A DNA stretch of 16,613 nucleotides. Source: Candidatus Saccharimonadota bacterium. GTDB lineage: Bacteria > Patescibacteriota > Saccharimonadia > Saccharimonadales > SLHW01. Position 1 is the stretch's first letter; every line of letters begins with the position of its first letter. The notes under the pieces were generated by a model. The model was not told the DNA's origin, made no database searches, and worked only from the letters and a program-made list of their open reading frames with translations. The DNA lies in assembly GCA_007135955.1 (NCBI GenBank), contig SLHW01000040.1, positions 1 to 16,613 of the forward strand, given 5' to 3'. Below, in pieces: positions 1 through 7,029 of the stretch. The translations under genes and the position numbers were made by a program.

Positions 1-1763
1 CTTCTTGATGCAGCAGTTTCCTTTAGCTGAGCGACTTCGCCTTCTGCGATATCTGCTAAATTTGCTCTGATCTTCTCTATTACAAACTTGCCAGTACGCA
101 ACCGAGATACGTTTAATAAGTCAGCTATCAGATACACCATACGCTGAGAACTCGTAAATGCTTGGCTTAGTAATCGCTCCTGCATCGGCTTTATCTCGCC
201 AGCATCACCTTCGAGCACCATACTCAAATACCCCTTCACCGAAGTCAGTGGCGTGCGGAGTTGGTGAGACGCCATGCTAATAAATTCGTCTTTGGTTTGA
301 TCCATCTCCTCTAGTTTCTCGTTAGTTTTGCGTAACTTCTTGGTAGCTTCGTCGATTTTCTTTTGTAGCGTGACATTAAATTCTTCGATCTCTTCAAAGC
401 GTAGCGCGTTTTGTATTGCAATAACTAGCTCATTAGCAACAATCTCGAGCACCTTAACATCTCCATGACTATACGGACTACCGCTACGCTTAGGTCCTAG
501 AATCAGATAGCCTACGCCAGCAACATCATATTTGACAGTTGTAACCAGTCGAGCAATTGCACTAATATCGTATCTTCGTAACAACTCACTTAGCTCAGCG
601 TGTTCGTCTTCAAGTTCGTCGGTAACTATTAAAGTCTTGTGGATCTGTGAGACATGTATGCTTATCTTTTCGATATCATCTTCTTCAAAATTCTGGTCGT
701 TATCGCCTAGATATCGTTTTTCGATATACTGCGTTTCACGTAAATAAAACGTCAAAAAGTTTGTCTTAAGATGCTTTTTTATAGTTTCTGCTGATCCAGT
801 CAGTAATGGCTCTACGTCAACCCGAGACACTAATACCTTATTTAATTCATCAAAAAACTCTTGCGGGTCATATGCATCACGATAAAAAAAAGCATTTGAT
901 AGTTTGTCAAAAAAGTTCTTGACTGGTTGAAACACAAATGCAAGTGCGACAGCTATTAAGGTAAGTATAGCTTGTTGAGACTGTGGCAGCCTGAGGTCAT
1001 CATCCGTCAAGAAATTTACCGCCAAAAAAGCCAAAAATGCAAAAACTATAGCGACGGATAAGATTGAGAGAAAGTATCCAATTGCCCTTGCAATCGCCAG
1101 CCTTATGTCAAATAGTTTGTGCCTTAAAATGGCATACCCAATCGCCCCGACAAAGAAAATAGTTCCGACAGGTGCATATTTAGGAGTATTCAAGCTCGAG
1201 TCTATCATCGGTATAAGCAAACTAAACACTAGAACCCATACAAAACCAGCAACGAATCCTGAAGCGACTAATCTTGTCTGAGTAAGCTGTATCTTATCAA
1301 GTGCCTTGTGATTTTTAAAAAGGCTTGTTAAGGAAAGAATTAACAAGGAAACGATAATCAATATATAAACTGGGTATAACGGCCCAGGTTCAATCGCGGT
1401 ACCACCAACTATTACTATGATGTCAGCTACAACCAAATTGCTAATACTGAGAAACAAGCCCGCAACAGCCAATAATGTTGAGGCCGTTATTATCGAAGAC
1501 TTAAATCCCACTGCCGTCGGAAAGACTCTGAATAAAAAGCTCAAGGAATACGTGACAAGCACAGGGAACATAAAGGCAAGCTTTGCCCAAAAAAGCCTTT
1601 GTTCTATGTTTGCATTGTCAGTATAAAAACTCGAAATCATCCACATAACTGTGAAAATAACGAGAGTAAAAAAAGTCTGGTTTGTTACTTTTTTGGGATT
1701 TCTTAGCAATATAAGAACACCCAGTAACATATTAATTGATGCGATGAGGATAAGGATAAGCAT
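1..1763 (-). CDS. Membrane sensor histidine kinase, 3' end beyond the window
   Basis: The open frame runs from ATG at 1763 to the window edge, giving 587 residues. Residues 1-250 are very hydrophobic, with about seven to eight membrane segments and a GPLYPVY motif near 127-133, like the 7TM N-terminal region of some sensor kinases. About 300-455 looks like a GAF-type sensor domain, followed by a charged coiled coil (about 456-492). A HisKA domain starts at about 493, with the phosphoacceptor His500 in MASHQLRTPL. The ATPase domain (N, G1 and G2 boxes) must lie left of the window. The start is 9 nt after the stop of the LuxI-like gene and in the same frame, so the two are almost certainly co-transcribed and possibly translationally coupled. 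No convincing Shine-Dalgarno site is seen. The ligand is unknown; from context, a product of the two upstream genes is a candidate (inference). Confidence 0.93.
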   Translation of the reverse strand, partial: MLILILIASINMLLGVLILLRNPKKVTNQTFFTLVIFTVMWMISSFYTDNANIEQRLFWAKLAFMFPVLVTYSLSFLFRVFPTAVGFKSSIITASTLLAVAGLFLSISNLVVADIIVIVGGTAIEPGPLYPVYILIIVSLLILSLTSLFKNHKALDKIQLTQTRLVASGFVAGFVWVLVFSLLIPMIDSSLNTPKYAPVGTIFFVGAIGYAILRHKLFDIRLAIARAIGYFLSILSVAIVFAFLAFLAVNFLTDDDLRLPQSQQAILTLIAVALAFVFQPVKNFFDKLSNAFFYRDAYDPQEFFDELNKVLVSRVDVEPLLTGSAETIKKHLKTNFLTFYLRETQYIEKRYLGDNDQNFEEDDIEKISIHVSQIHKTLIVTDELEDEHAELSELLRRYDISAIARLVTTVKYDVAGVGYLILGPKRSGSPYSHGDVKVLEIVANELVIAIQNALRFEEIEEFNVTLQKKIDEATKKLRKTNEKLEEMDQTKDEFISMASHQLRTPLTSVKGYLSMVLEGDAGEIKPMQERLLSQAFTSSQRMVYLIADLLNVSRLRTGKFVIEKIRANLADIAEGEVAQLKETAASR

Positions 1764-1772
1764 GTATGATGC

Positions 1773-2618
1773 TTATTCTACGACACTAGAGAAGTCTGGT
1801 AAAACAAAAACTGATTCTAGACCCTTGCCTTTCGTATATAAACCATGAATATTGATATCGGCATTGTGCTCTAGCTGCATCTTCTTGTCGAAAGCTTTAA
1901 TCTTCTGTAAACCAGAATATAGTTCAGTGTGAACCGGGAGACTTAAAGGTGAGTCGAGGTATGACGCCCAGTCTGTATCGCTGAATTGCTGAAAAGGCTC
2001 ACCCCATGACTGCATCATTTCAAATATCTTTTTATCTACTATAGTAACCCAACGATTATAGCCGTTCTCTAGTGACCATCTAACGCATGATGAGTATAGT
2101 GCGGCGCTAGCACCGTCTGCTGCGTGGCTACTTCTATAGTTTGGCATGACCGCCATAGTTCCAATATCAACTGTATGCTCTGGGTCATCCCCTATCTCAG
2201 CAAAGCGATTCTCCAAGCTGTCCCCTTCCTTAAACCATGGCCCCTCAGGATCGACTAGGTCATTCATGCTTTTGAGGCCTTTTTCTGATGGCTTAATAAT
2301 CCTGATTACTCCGACAGGCATAGCAGATTCGTAATCAACTACTGTTAAAAAAACGCTCGATTCATCGTAAAGTTCATATTCGTCTCTCATTATAACTATA
2401 TCGTTGTCAAAATGCTCTTCAAATACAGTCCACTCGATGTGTCTTGCAATATCCGCATTCGCATCATCCCCATAAAACACGTGTAGGCCTAAGGCTCTGT
2501 CCCCTCGTATTTCTGTAGGAGGAGTTATCTCGGCTATCTTTTTAGAAATATTTTCTGCGCGAAGACTTTCTTTACTCCATCTGGATTCTAAATTATTAGG
2601 GTTCGGCGACAACTCCAT
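1773..2618 (-). CDS. GNAT-fold acyltransferase resembling LuxI-type autoinducer synthases
   Basis: 281 residues. The order of motifs recalls acyl-homoserine-lactone synthases: an aromatic-rich segment with W63, F66 and F70, an acidic E-x-x-x-D element (E80-D85 in DEYELYD), a strand leading to PVGVIRIIKP (101-110, like the 'G..RL.P' element), and VDIGTMAVMPNYR (150-162), like the strand before the acyl-CoA/ACP-binding turn of GNAT proteins. Segment 189-209 (RWVTIVDKKIFEMMQSWGEPF) matches the region after the core helix. It is longer than typical LuxI proteins (about 200 aa), with an extra N-terminal segment of about 40 residues and a C-terminal tail. A good AGGAG site at 2626-2630 overlaps the stop of the SpeD-like gene. 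The family call rests on motif reading only; another GNAT-type N-acyltransferase (for example N-acyl amino acid synthase) is possible, and the substrate is not known. Confidence 0.65.
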   Translation of the reverse strand: MELSPNPNNLESRWSKESLRAENISKKIAEITPPTEIRGDRALGLHVFYGDDANADIARHIEWTVFEEHFDNDIVIMRDEYELYDESSVFLTVVDYESAMPVGVIRIIKPSEKGLKSMNDLVDPEGPWFKEGDSLENRFAEIGDDPEHTVDIGTMAVMPNYRSSHAADGASAALYSSCVRWSLENGYNRWVTIVDKKIFEMMQSWGEPFQQFSDTDWASYLDSPLSLPVHTELYSGLQKIKAFDKKMQLEHNADINIHGLYTKGKGLESVFVLPDFSSVVE

Positions 2619-2629
2619 AGTTTTGTCTC

Positions 2630-2971
2630 CTAAAATTCTTTGTGCTCGATTTGAGAAGTGTTGAAGAACTCTGAAGTAAAGTCTAGCGCTTTTTTTGCTT
2701 CGAACTCCTTACACGTATAAATATCGACTGAGAAAAAAAGTCTAGGCTGATCCCAGGCATAAAAATGTGCGCCAGAAGTTTCCCAATGTATCCATGCGGC
2801 CTCTCCATATAAATCTGACCTGTGAGTGACAGGGTCTATTAGGGTAGTCATACCAAGCACGTCAGATAACTGCTTAAGGTATTCTTTTATCTCTGAATCA
2901 GTGAGTGGTTTTTGAGGATATCCTTCTATGACAAGCCTTTGCCTGTATATTTCTGGTGCTAAATCACGCAT
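2630..2971 (-). CDS. SpeD-like pyruvoyl decarboxylase family protein (AdoMet decarboxylase homologue)
   Basis: 113 residues, close to the length of class 1b SpeD proteins. The start is fixed by a strong AAAGGAG site about 9 nt upstream of ATG. The family signature is visible: a beta strand RQRLVIEGY at 10-18, LSDVLGM at 35-41, a TSGAHFYAW segment at 65-73 aligning with the ESH..IHTW cleavage-site motif, and VDIYTCKEF at 82-90 aligning with the VD.FTC motif. Ser66 therefore takes the place of the pyruvoyl-forming serine and Cys87 that of the catalytic cysteine, while the usual catalytic histidine is Tyr71. Known SpeD proteins self-cleave and decarboxylate S-adenosylmethionine for spermidine synthesis; some divergent homologues are reported to act on ornithine or arginine. 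No spermidine synthase is seen in the window. The next gene starts 11 nt downstream, so they form one operon. The substrate cannot be told from sequence. Confidence 0.72.
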   Translation of the reverse strand: MRDLAPEIYRQRLVIEGYPQKPLTDSEIKEYLKQLSDVLGMTTLIDPVTHRSDLYGEAAWIHWETSGAHFYAWDQPRLFFSVDIYTCKEFEAKKALDFTSEFFNTSQIEHKEF

Positions 2972-3029
2972 GTAGTTAATTCTCCTTTCAGGATTTTCAG
3001 TTAGCTATTTGCTATTATTGTCTATTTCA

Positions 3030-3058
3030 ATTAAAAAATACGACATCAGACGAAGCAA
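3030..3058 (-). promoter_or_regulatory. Candidate promoter of the SpeD-like/LuxI-like/kinase operon
   Basis: On the minus strand a TTGCTT (3058-3053) is followed after 17 nt by TTTAAT (3035-3030). The -10 is 5/6 to consensus and the -35 only 3/6. The leader to the ATG at 2971 would be roughly 50 nt. The -35 lies inside the dyad at 3048-3078. Other AT-rich hexamers nearby are possible. Confidence 0.3.
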
Positions 3059-3078
3059 CATTGTTTGCTGAGTCGTCT
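3048..3078. promoter_or_regulatory. Imperfect 11-bp dyad in the divergent intergenic region (candidate operator)
   Basis: Left arm AGACGA+AGCAA (3048-3058), six-base centre, right arm TTGCT (3065-3069), a three-base bulge GAG, then TCGTCT (3073-3078). All 11 arm positions pair. No T-run follows directly on either strand, so a terminator is less likely than an operator or an mRNA leader structure. It lies between the minus-strand signalling operon and the first response regulator. Confidence 0.5.
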
Positions 3079-3106
3079 AACGCCGCATTTATCTTCTAAA
3101 GTACCG

Positions 3107-3115
3107 TGCTATAGT
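3107..3115 (+). promoter_or_regulatory. Extended -10 promoter of the first response regulator
   Basis: TGcTATAGT at 3107-3115 is an extended -10 element with 5/6 match in the hexamer. Transcription would start near 3122, about 45 nt before the ATG at 3168. No clear -35 is seen. Confidence 0.5.
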
Positions 3116-3167
3116 ATCAAAGAAGACAAGATTTGTCAACCATATAATCAAAACAGTATTTTTGCAA

Positions 3168-3533
3168 ATGATAAAAATTGCCGTTATAGAGGATGAGCAC
3201 GTCATCGCCCAAATGTATAAGATGAAGCTAGAGGCTGCCGGCTATGAAGTTTCAGTTGCTAATAATGGTCGTGATGGCTATAAGCTAATAAAAAATCAAA
3301 AACCCGACCTAGTACTACTAGATTTACGTATGCCAGAGATGAGTGGTGACGAGGTGCTCGAAAAAGTCCGACAAAGTGATTGGGGTGCACATCCCAGGAT
3401 TATCATACTTACCAACATTAGTCGTGACGAAGCCCCTTCTCGGCTACGAATGCTCAACGTTGACCGTTATATCGTCAAGGCACACCACACACCGACTGAA
3501 GTAGTGAAGATAGTCAAAGAAATTATTGGCTAA
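3168..3533 (+). CDS. Single-domain response regulator (CheY-like) 1
   Basis: 121 residues from the ATG at 3168; a TTG at 3162 would add only two residues and is less likely. It is a complete receiver domain and nothing else. Acidic pair E8/D9 with E10, phosphoacceptor Asp52 in LLDLRMPEMSG, switch residue Thr82 in LTNIS, and conserved Lys104 in YIVKA. No DNA-binding or enzymatic output domain is present, so it must act by protein contact or as a phosphate relay. It is the first gene on the plus strand of the signalling block, divergent from the histidine kinase operon. It is closely similar to the two other receivers downstream (shared DWG..... I.LTN.....AP pattern), which suggests tandem duplication. 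Confidence 0.95.
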   Translation: MIKIAVIEDEHVIAQMYKMKLEAAGYEVSVANNGRDGYKLIKNQKPDLVLLDLRMPEMSGDEVLEKVRQSDWGAHPRIIILTNISRDEAPSRLRMLNVDRYIVKAHHTPTEVVKIVKEIIG

Positions 3534-3555
3534 ATAATCATATAGTTGCTTCTAG

Positions 3556-3564
3556 TGCTATAAT
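3556..3564 (+). promoter_or_regulatory. Extended -10 of a probably leaderless mRNA
   Basis: TGcTATAAT at 3556-3564 is a perfect extended -10. Only 7 nt separate it from the ATG at 3572, so the transcript should begin at or next to the start codon. There is no Shine-Dalgarno site. Confidence 0.7.
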
Positions 3565-3571
3565 ATACTAT

Positions 3572-4117
3572 ATGATTAATCCGACAGAAAAAGAGTTCAC
3601 CTTGAGCATGTCGAGAAGTTGCCCCGAATTTGTAAATATTGAAAGCCGGTTAGACATGCTTTATAACAGGCTTAATCTAGAACTCAGAAGCACGCGTGAC
3701 ACCCTAAGTTCCCCTGATATAGATAACGCTGCCATTGCACAAATAACCACAGGAATTATCACCGAGCAAGTTCGGCAGTATCAGCCACGGCAAGAAAGAT
3801 CTGAGTGGAGGCTTATTCATCCGATATGGTACGGCCAAGAAACCTGTGGCTATATTTATTTTGAAGAGTCTGACGAACGACAGCACATAGAGATTGAATG
3901 TGTGCCTGTCAAGCAACTATTAAATCCTGACCCAGAGAGTCTCTCGGATCCGTATCAACTAAAACTATTTATTGACCGAGAGAAAACCGACTTAAATATA
4001 AGACTAAATGGCAAAGCGCTAGAACCTGACAGTGTTAGCGATGATGAGCTAAATGGCTTGTGCGGTATTTTTGCTGTAATAGAGACAGCCGATTATGCGC
4101 CTTTCCTTCAAGAATAG
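3572..4117 (+). CDS. Unrecognised 181-aa soluble protein in the response-regulator cluster
   Basis: I do not recognise a family. 181 residues, acidic overall, no signal peptide and no membrane segment. Residues 14-70 look mainly helical (an N-terminal region with several Leu-rich turns), and 78-115 look like beta strands (WRLIHPIWYGQETCGYIYFEE, then HIEIECVPV), suggesting a mixed alpha/beta sensor or partner domain. It lies between two single-domain receivers with its own near-perfect -10 element, so it may be part of the same pathway, for example as a partner of the receivers (inference from position only). The start is supported by the leaderless arrangement with TATAAT 7 nt before ATG. Confidence 0.75.
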   Translation: MINPTEKEFTLSMSRSCPEFVNIESRLDMLYNRLNLELRSTRDTLSSPDIDNAAIAQITTGIITEQVRQYQPRQERSEWRLIHPIWYGQETCGYIYFEESDERQHIEIECVPVKQLLNPDPESLSDPYQLKLFIDREKTDLNIRLNGKALEPDSVSDDELNGLCGIFAVIETADYAPFLQE

Positions 4118-4130
4118 TTTTTTAAAAGTT

Positions 4131-4139
4131 TGCTATACT
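4131..4139 (+). promoter_or_regulatory. Extended -10 promoter of response regulator 2
   Basis: TGcTATACT at 4131-4139. The predicted start near 4146 leaves a leader of about 33 nt, which carries an AGGA ribosome-binding site at 4168-4171, 8 nt before the GTG start at 4180. Unlike its neighbours, this gene is therefore leadered. Confidence 0.55.
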
Positions 4140-4179
4140 GAGACTAAATTAACTTACCTTAGCAAATAGGAAAACCTAC

Positions 4180-4554
4180 GTGGCAAAAATAGTTATTGCT
4201 GAAGACGACCAAATGCTAGCTGAGATATATCAAACTCGGCTAGAGCTAGCTGGCCACGAAGTATCGGTAGCCCACGACGGCCTAATTGCTCTTAATAAAA
4301 TTCACGAAGTGATGCCAGATCTGGCACTGCTCGACTTAATGATGCCACAACTTTCTGGGGATGAAGTGCTTGCTGAAATGCGTAAAAGCGATTGGGGTAA
4401 GGATATAAAAGTGATACTGCTGACCAACATTAGTAAGGCTGAGGCACCAAACACCTTGGACGACCTGCAATTCGAGCGCTACATCGTAAAGGTAGAGTTA
4501 TCACACAATCAGCTTGCTGAAATAGTTGACGAAACCCTCGCAACCTCTAACTAA
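4180..4554 (+). CDS. Single-domain response regulator (CheY-like) 2
   Basis: 124 residues, starting at GTG with an AGGA site 8 nt upstream; no other start fits the receiver N-terminus (AKIVIAEDD). Complete receiver domain: D9/D10, phosphoacceptor Asp52 in LLDLMMPQLSG, Thr82 in LTNIS, Lys104 in YIVKV. No output domain. It shares the SDWGKDIKV.LLTNIS block with receiver 3 and the overall pattern of receiver 1, so the three are paralogues. It is likely served by the histidine kinase of the divergent operon or by kinases elsewhere. Confidence 0.95.
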   Translation: MAKIVIAEDDQMLAEIYQTRLELAGHEVSVAHDGLIALNKIHEVMPDLALLDLMMPQLSGDEVLAEMRKSDWGKDIKVILLTNISKAEAPNTLDDLQFERYIVKVELSHNQLAEIVDETLATSN

Positions 4555-4605
4555 ATCACCGTTTGAGTAATGCCGACAGAGCTGTACTTAAAGATGCGTT
4601 TCTAG

Positions 4606-4611
4606 TACTAT
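4606..4611 (+). promoter_or_regulatory. Candidate -10 of response regulator 3
   Basis: TACTAT at 4606-4611 lies 9 nt before the ATG at 4621, predicting a leader of at most a few bases. No Shine-Dalgarno site is present. No extended TG element and no clear -35. Confidence 0.4.
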
Positions 4612-4620
4612 TTACTTTAT

Positions 4621-5001
4621 ATGGTGCAAAAAATCGCAATTATTGAAGATGATGTCGCTATTGCTCAAATGTATCGAATGAAATTCGAGGCAGAAGACTA
4701 CGAAGTCGAAACTGCCGAGAACGGTAAGCTCGGTCTGCAGCTCGCTGAAGAAATGAAGCCAGATGTTATTCTACTTGACCTGATGATGCCCGAGATGACA
4801 GGAGATCAAATGCTCAAAAAACTCCGGGAAACCGATTGGGGTAAGGATATCAAGGTCATCATACTGACCAACATGGGCGAGCAAGAAGCTCCGCCGATTA
4901 TCAAAGAATTAGGCGTCAAGCGGTTTATCGTTAAGGCAGACATGACACCGCGTCAAGTTGCCGAGATGGTCAAGGCTGAGCTTCAAGACGATAATAGTTA
5001 A
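4621..5001 (+). CDS. Single-domain response regulator (CheY-like) 3
   Basis: 126 residues. Complete receiver domain with E9/D10/D11, phosphoacceptor Asp53 in LLDLMMPEMTG, Thr83 in LTNMG and Lys105 in FIVKA; no output domain. Very similar to receivers 1 and 2 in order of motifs, and particularly to receiver 2 around DWGKDIKVI. It is the last gene of the signalling block; murD follows 36 nt downstream with its own -10 element, so they need not be co-transcribed. The partner kinase cannot be deduced from the sequence. Confidence 0.95.
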   Translation: MVQKIAIIEDDVAIAQMYRMKFEAEDYEVETAENGKLGLQLAEEMKPDVILLDLMMPEMTGDQMLKKLRETDWGKDIKVIILTNMGEQEAPPIIKELGVKRFIVKADMTPRQVAEMVKAELQDDNS

Positions 5002-5021
5002 TCTGTTTTATACACGTTTAT

Positions 5022-5030
5022 TGCTACAAT
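5022..5030 (+). promoter_or_regulatory. Extended -10 of murD, probably leaderless
   Basis: TGcTACAAT at 5022-5030, 7 nt before the murD ATG at 5038. Same geometry as at 3556-3564. Confidence 0.65.
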
Positions 5031-5037
5031 TAAACGT

Positions 5038-6408
5038 ATGAAGATTGCAATACTTGGTTTCGATCGACAAGGTAAATCAGCCTACGAATACTGGCGTGAG
5101 GGTAATGAGATTACAATTTGTGATAAAAAAACCTCGCTTGATCATTTGCCTAGTGATGTGGAAGTGCAGCTAGGCGATACCTACCTCGACAACCTCTCGA
5201 GGTTTGATATGTTGGTACGGACTCCTGGCCTACACCCGAATAAAATCCTCGAAGCCAATCAAGATACTCCAAGTATCCTAGATAAGGTAACATCAGTAAC
5301 CAATGAGTTTTTACGTGTTTGTCCCACCAAAAACATCATTGGTGTAACTGGCACAAAAGGAAAAGGCACTACCTCAACACTACTAACCGAAATGCTCGCC
5401 TGTGCCGGCAAACGAGTCCATCTCGGTGGTAATATTGGTATTCCGCCTCTTGATTTACTGAATGGTAAGGGACTGTATCTAACAAATAAAGATAATGCAG
5501 ACATCAATGTTTCAGAAAAAATCAAAAAAGACGACTGGGTGGTCTTAGAGCTCGCTAACTATCAGCTCATTGATATGCGCTACTCTCCACATATAGCAGT
5601 GTGTTTAATGATCGTGCCAGAACACCTTGATTGGCACACCGACATAGACGAATACCTGCGTGCTAAGCAGCAAATTTTTTCACATCAAACTGAGCGTGAT
5701 ATCGCAATTTATAAAGCCAATGATAACCGCTCAACCCATGTCGCCAGTACGAGCCTCGGTAAACACTTGCCTTACCTTGAGCAGCCAGGCGCTGTGATAA
5801 AAGATGACTATGTGGAGATAAACAGTCAAAGAATAATCAAAACCAACGAAGTGCCGCTACTTGGTACGCACAACCTCGAGAATATCTGTGCTGCCGTAAC
5901 GGCAGCCTGGCAAGTAATACAGGATGCTACCGCAATAAAGACAGGCATAGAACAAGTAACGAATTTGCCGCATCGCTTGGAGTTGATAACAAAAGTACAC
6001 GGGATCGACTTTTATAACGACTCGATTGGCACCACGCCAGAAACCGCAATCGCAGCAATCCGGGCAATGAGTCAACCAACAATCCTAATTCTTGGCGGAT
6101 CAGACAAAGGCATCGGGTTTGATCAGCTAGCTAAAGAGATTGCTCGATCAACTATTGTAAAAGAAGTAGTTTTAATTGGAAAAACCGGACCAATAATTGA
6201 AGCCGCTCTAGAAAAAGTCGACTACAGCAAAGTATCCTATGGTGGCGAAACGATGACCGAAGCTGTAAGAACTGCCTATCATCATGCCGAATCAGGCGAC
6301 GTAGTATTGCTCTCCCCAGCCTGTGCTAGCTTTGATATGTTTACAGATTACGAAGATCGAGGACAACAATTTAATCAAGCTGTGCGAGCACTCGATTCAG
6401 CTGCTTGA
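5038..6408 (+). CDS. murD: UDP-N-acetylmuramoyl-L-alanine--D-glutamate ligase
   Basis: 456 residues, normal length. MurD adds D-glutamate to UDP-MurNAc-L-Ala using ATP, in the cytoplasmic stage of peptidoglycan synthesis. The N-terminal domain begins with a Rossmann-like ILGFDRQGKSA. The Mur-ligase P-loop is GVTGTKGKGTT (102-112), followed by HLGGNIG (128-134), ELANYQL (171-177) and PEHLDWH (194-200). The C-terminal domain begins after NLPHRLE (309-315) with FYNDSIGTTPE (325-335) and GGSDKG (353-358), and ends with LSPACASFDMFTDYEDRG (425-442). All are standard MurD motifs. It ends in TGA, so TGA is a stop here. The last 38 nt overlap the 3' end of murI on the other strand. D-glutamate for this step is made by that neighbour. 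Confidence 0.96.
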   Translation: MKIAILGFDRQGKSAYEYWREGNEITICDKKTSLDHLPSDVEVQLGDTYLDNLSRFDMLVRTPGLHPNKILEANQDTPSILDKVTSVTNEFLRVCPTKNIIGVTGTKGKGTTSTLLTEMLACAGKRVHLGGNIGIPPLDLLNGKGLYLTNKDNADINVSEKIKKDDWVVLELANYQLIDMRYSPHIAVCLMIVPEHLDWHTDIDEYLRAKQQIFSHQTERDIAIYKANDNRSTHVASTSLGKHLPYLEQPGAVIKDDYVEINSQRIIKTNEVPLLGTHNLENICAAVTAAWQVIQDATAIKTGIEQVTNLPHRLELITKVHGIDFYNDSIGTTPETAIAAIRAMSQPTILILGGSDKGIGFDQLAKEIARSTIVKEVVLIGKTGPIIEAALEKVDYSKVSYGGETMTEAVRTAYHHAESGDVVLLSPACASFDMFTDYEDRGQQFNQAVRALDSAA

Positions 6409-7027
6409 TCGCTGGCTGTTCTGGCTGTAAGACTATCGCCCTGCCGGCAGCTTCTTCATTGATAATGTTTTCTATCCAATGGTAGTGTGTGCAACCAAGC
6501 ACAATCACATCAGCACCCTTCTCACATACGGTCGTGATTTGCTCATGAATATGCTCTTTTTGAATAGAATTTGCCTCTATCATCTGCGACCAGTTACTGC
6601 AATCCGGCTCTAGTACTTCAACCCCTTTAGCATATGCTTGCTTTAGCCACTGATAGCGCTCGCTTCCTAAGGTTGCTGGAGTGGCGCACACGGCGACAAC
6701 TCCAGATTTTGTCTGCTCTGCAGCTGGCTTTACCATTGGCTCTAGCGCAATAATTGGTGTAGATATCTCCTGGCGGATCTCTTTTACCAACAAGGTGCTC
6801 ACTGTGTTGCAGGCGATAACTATTACATCAACGTGCCGAGAGAGCGTTTGCATAATTGGCATGACGAGCTTTTTTAGCTCAGCTTGAGTTTTGCTACCGT
6901 ATGGTACGTTTTTATTGTCACTTACGTAAATAATATCGTGTTCTGGCAACTGTTTTTTTATTGCCTTGGCTACCGATTCGCCGCCAACACCTGAATCAAA
7001 TACGCCAATTTTTCGTGGTTTTTCCAT
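6371..7027 (-). CDS. murI: Glutamate racemase
   Basis: 218 residues, shorter than the usual 255-275. The enzyme interconverts L- and D-glutamate without cofactor and supplies D-Glu to MurD. Seen directly: FDSGVGG (10-16) with the acidic residue of the first active-site loop, SDNKNVPYGSK (36-46), first catalytic cysteine Cys73 in ACNTVS, and second catalytic cysteine Cys179 in LGCTHY. The usual YPLL after GCTH is YHWI here. The shortening appears spread through loops and the C-terminus; both lobes and both cysteines are present, so activity is expected. It starts 2 nt after the stop of folD and is probably translationally coupled to it; the 3' end overlaps murD on the opposite strand. Confidence 0.95.
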   Translation of the reverse strand: MEKPRKIGVFDSGVGGESVAKAIKKQLPEHDIIYVSDNKNVPYGSKTQAELKKLVMPIMQTLSRHVDVIVIACNTVSTLLVKEIRQEISTPIIALEPMVKPAAEQTKSGVVAVCATPATLGSERYQWLKQAYAKGVEVLEPDCSNWSQMIEANSIQKEHIHEQITTVCEKGADVIVLGCTHYHWIENIINEEAAGRAIVLQPEQPAIKQLNRVLAQLD

Positions 7028-7029
7028 AA

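Noticed and set aside
1417..1848. Two plus-strand open frames of 65-69 aa
   Set aside because: They lie antisense to the hydrophobic N-terminus of the histidine kinase and to the end of the LuxI-like gene, without start signals of their own.
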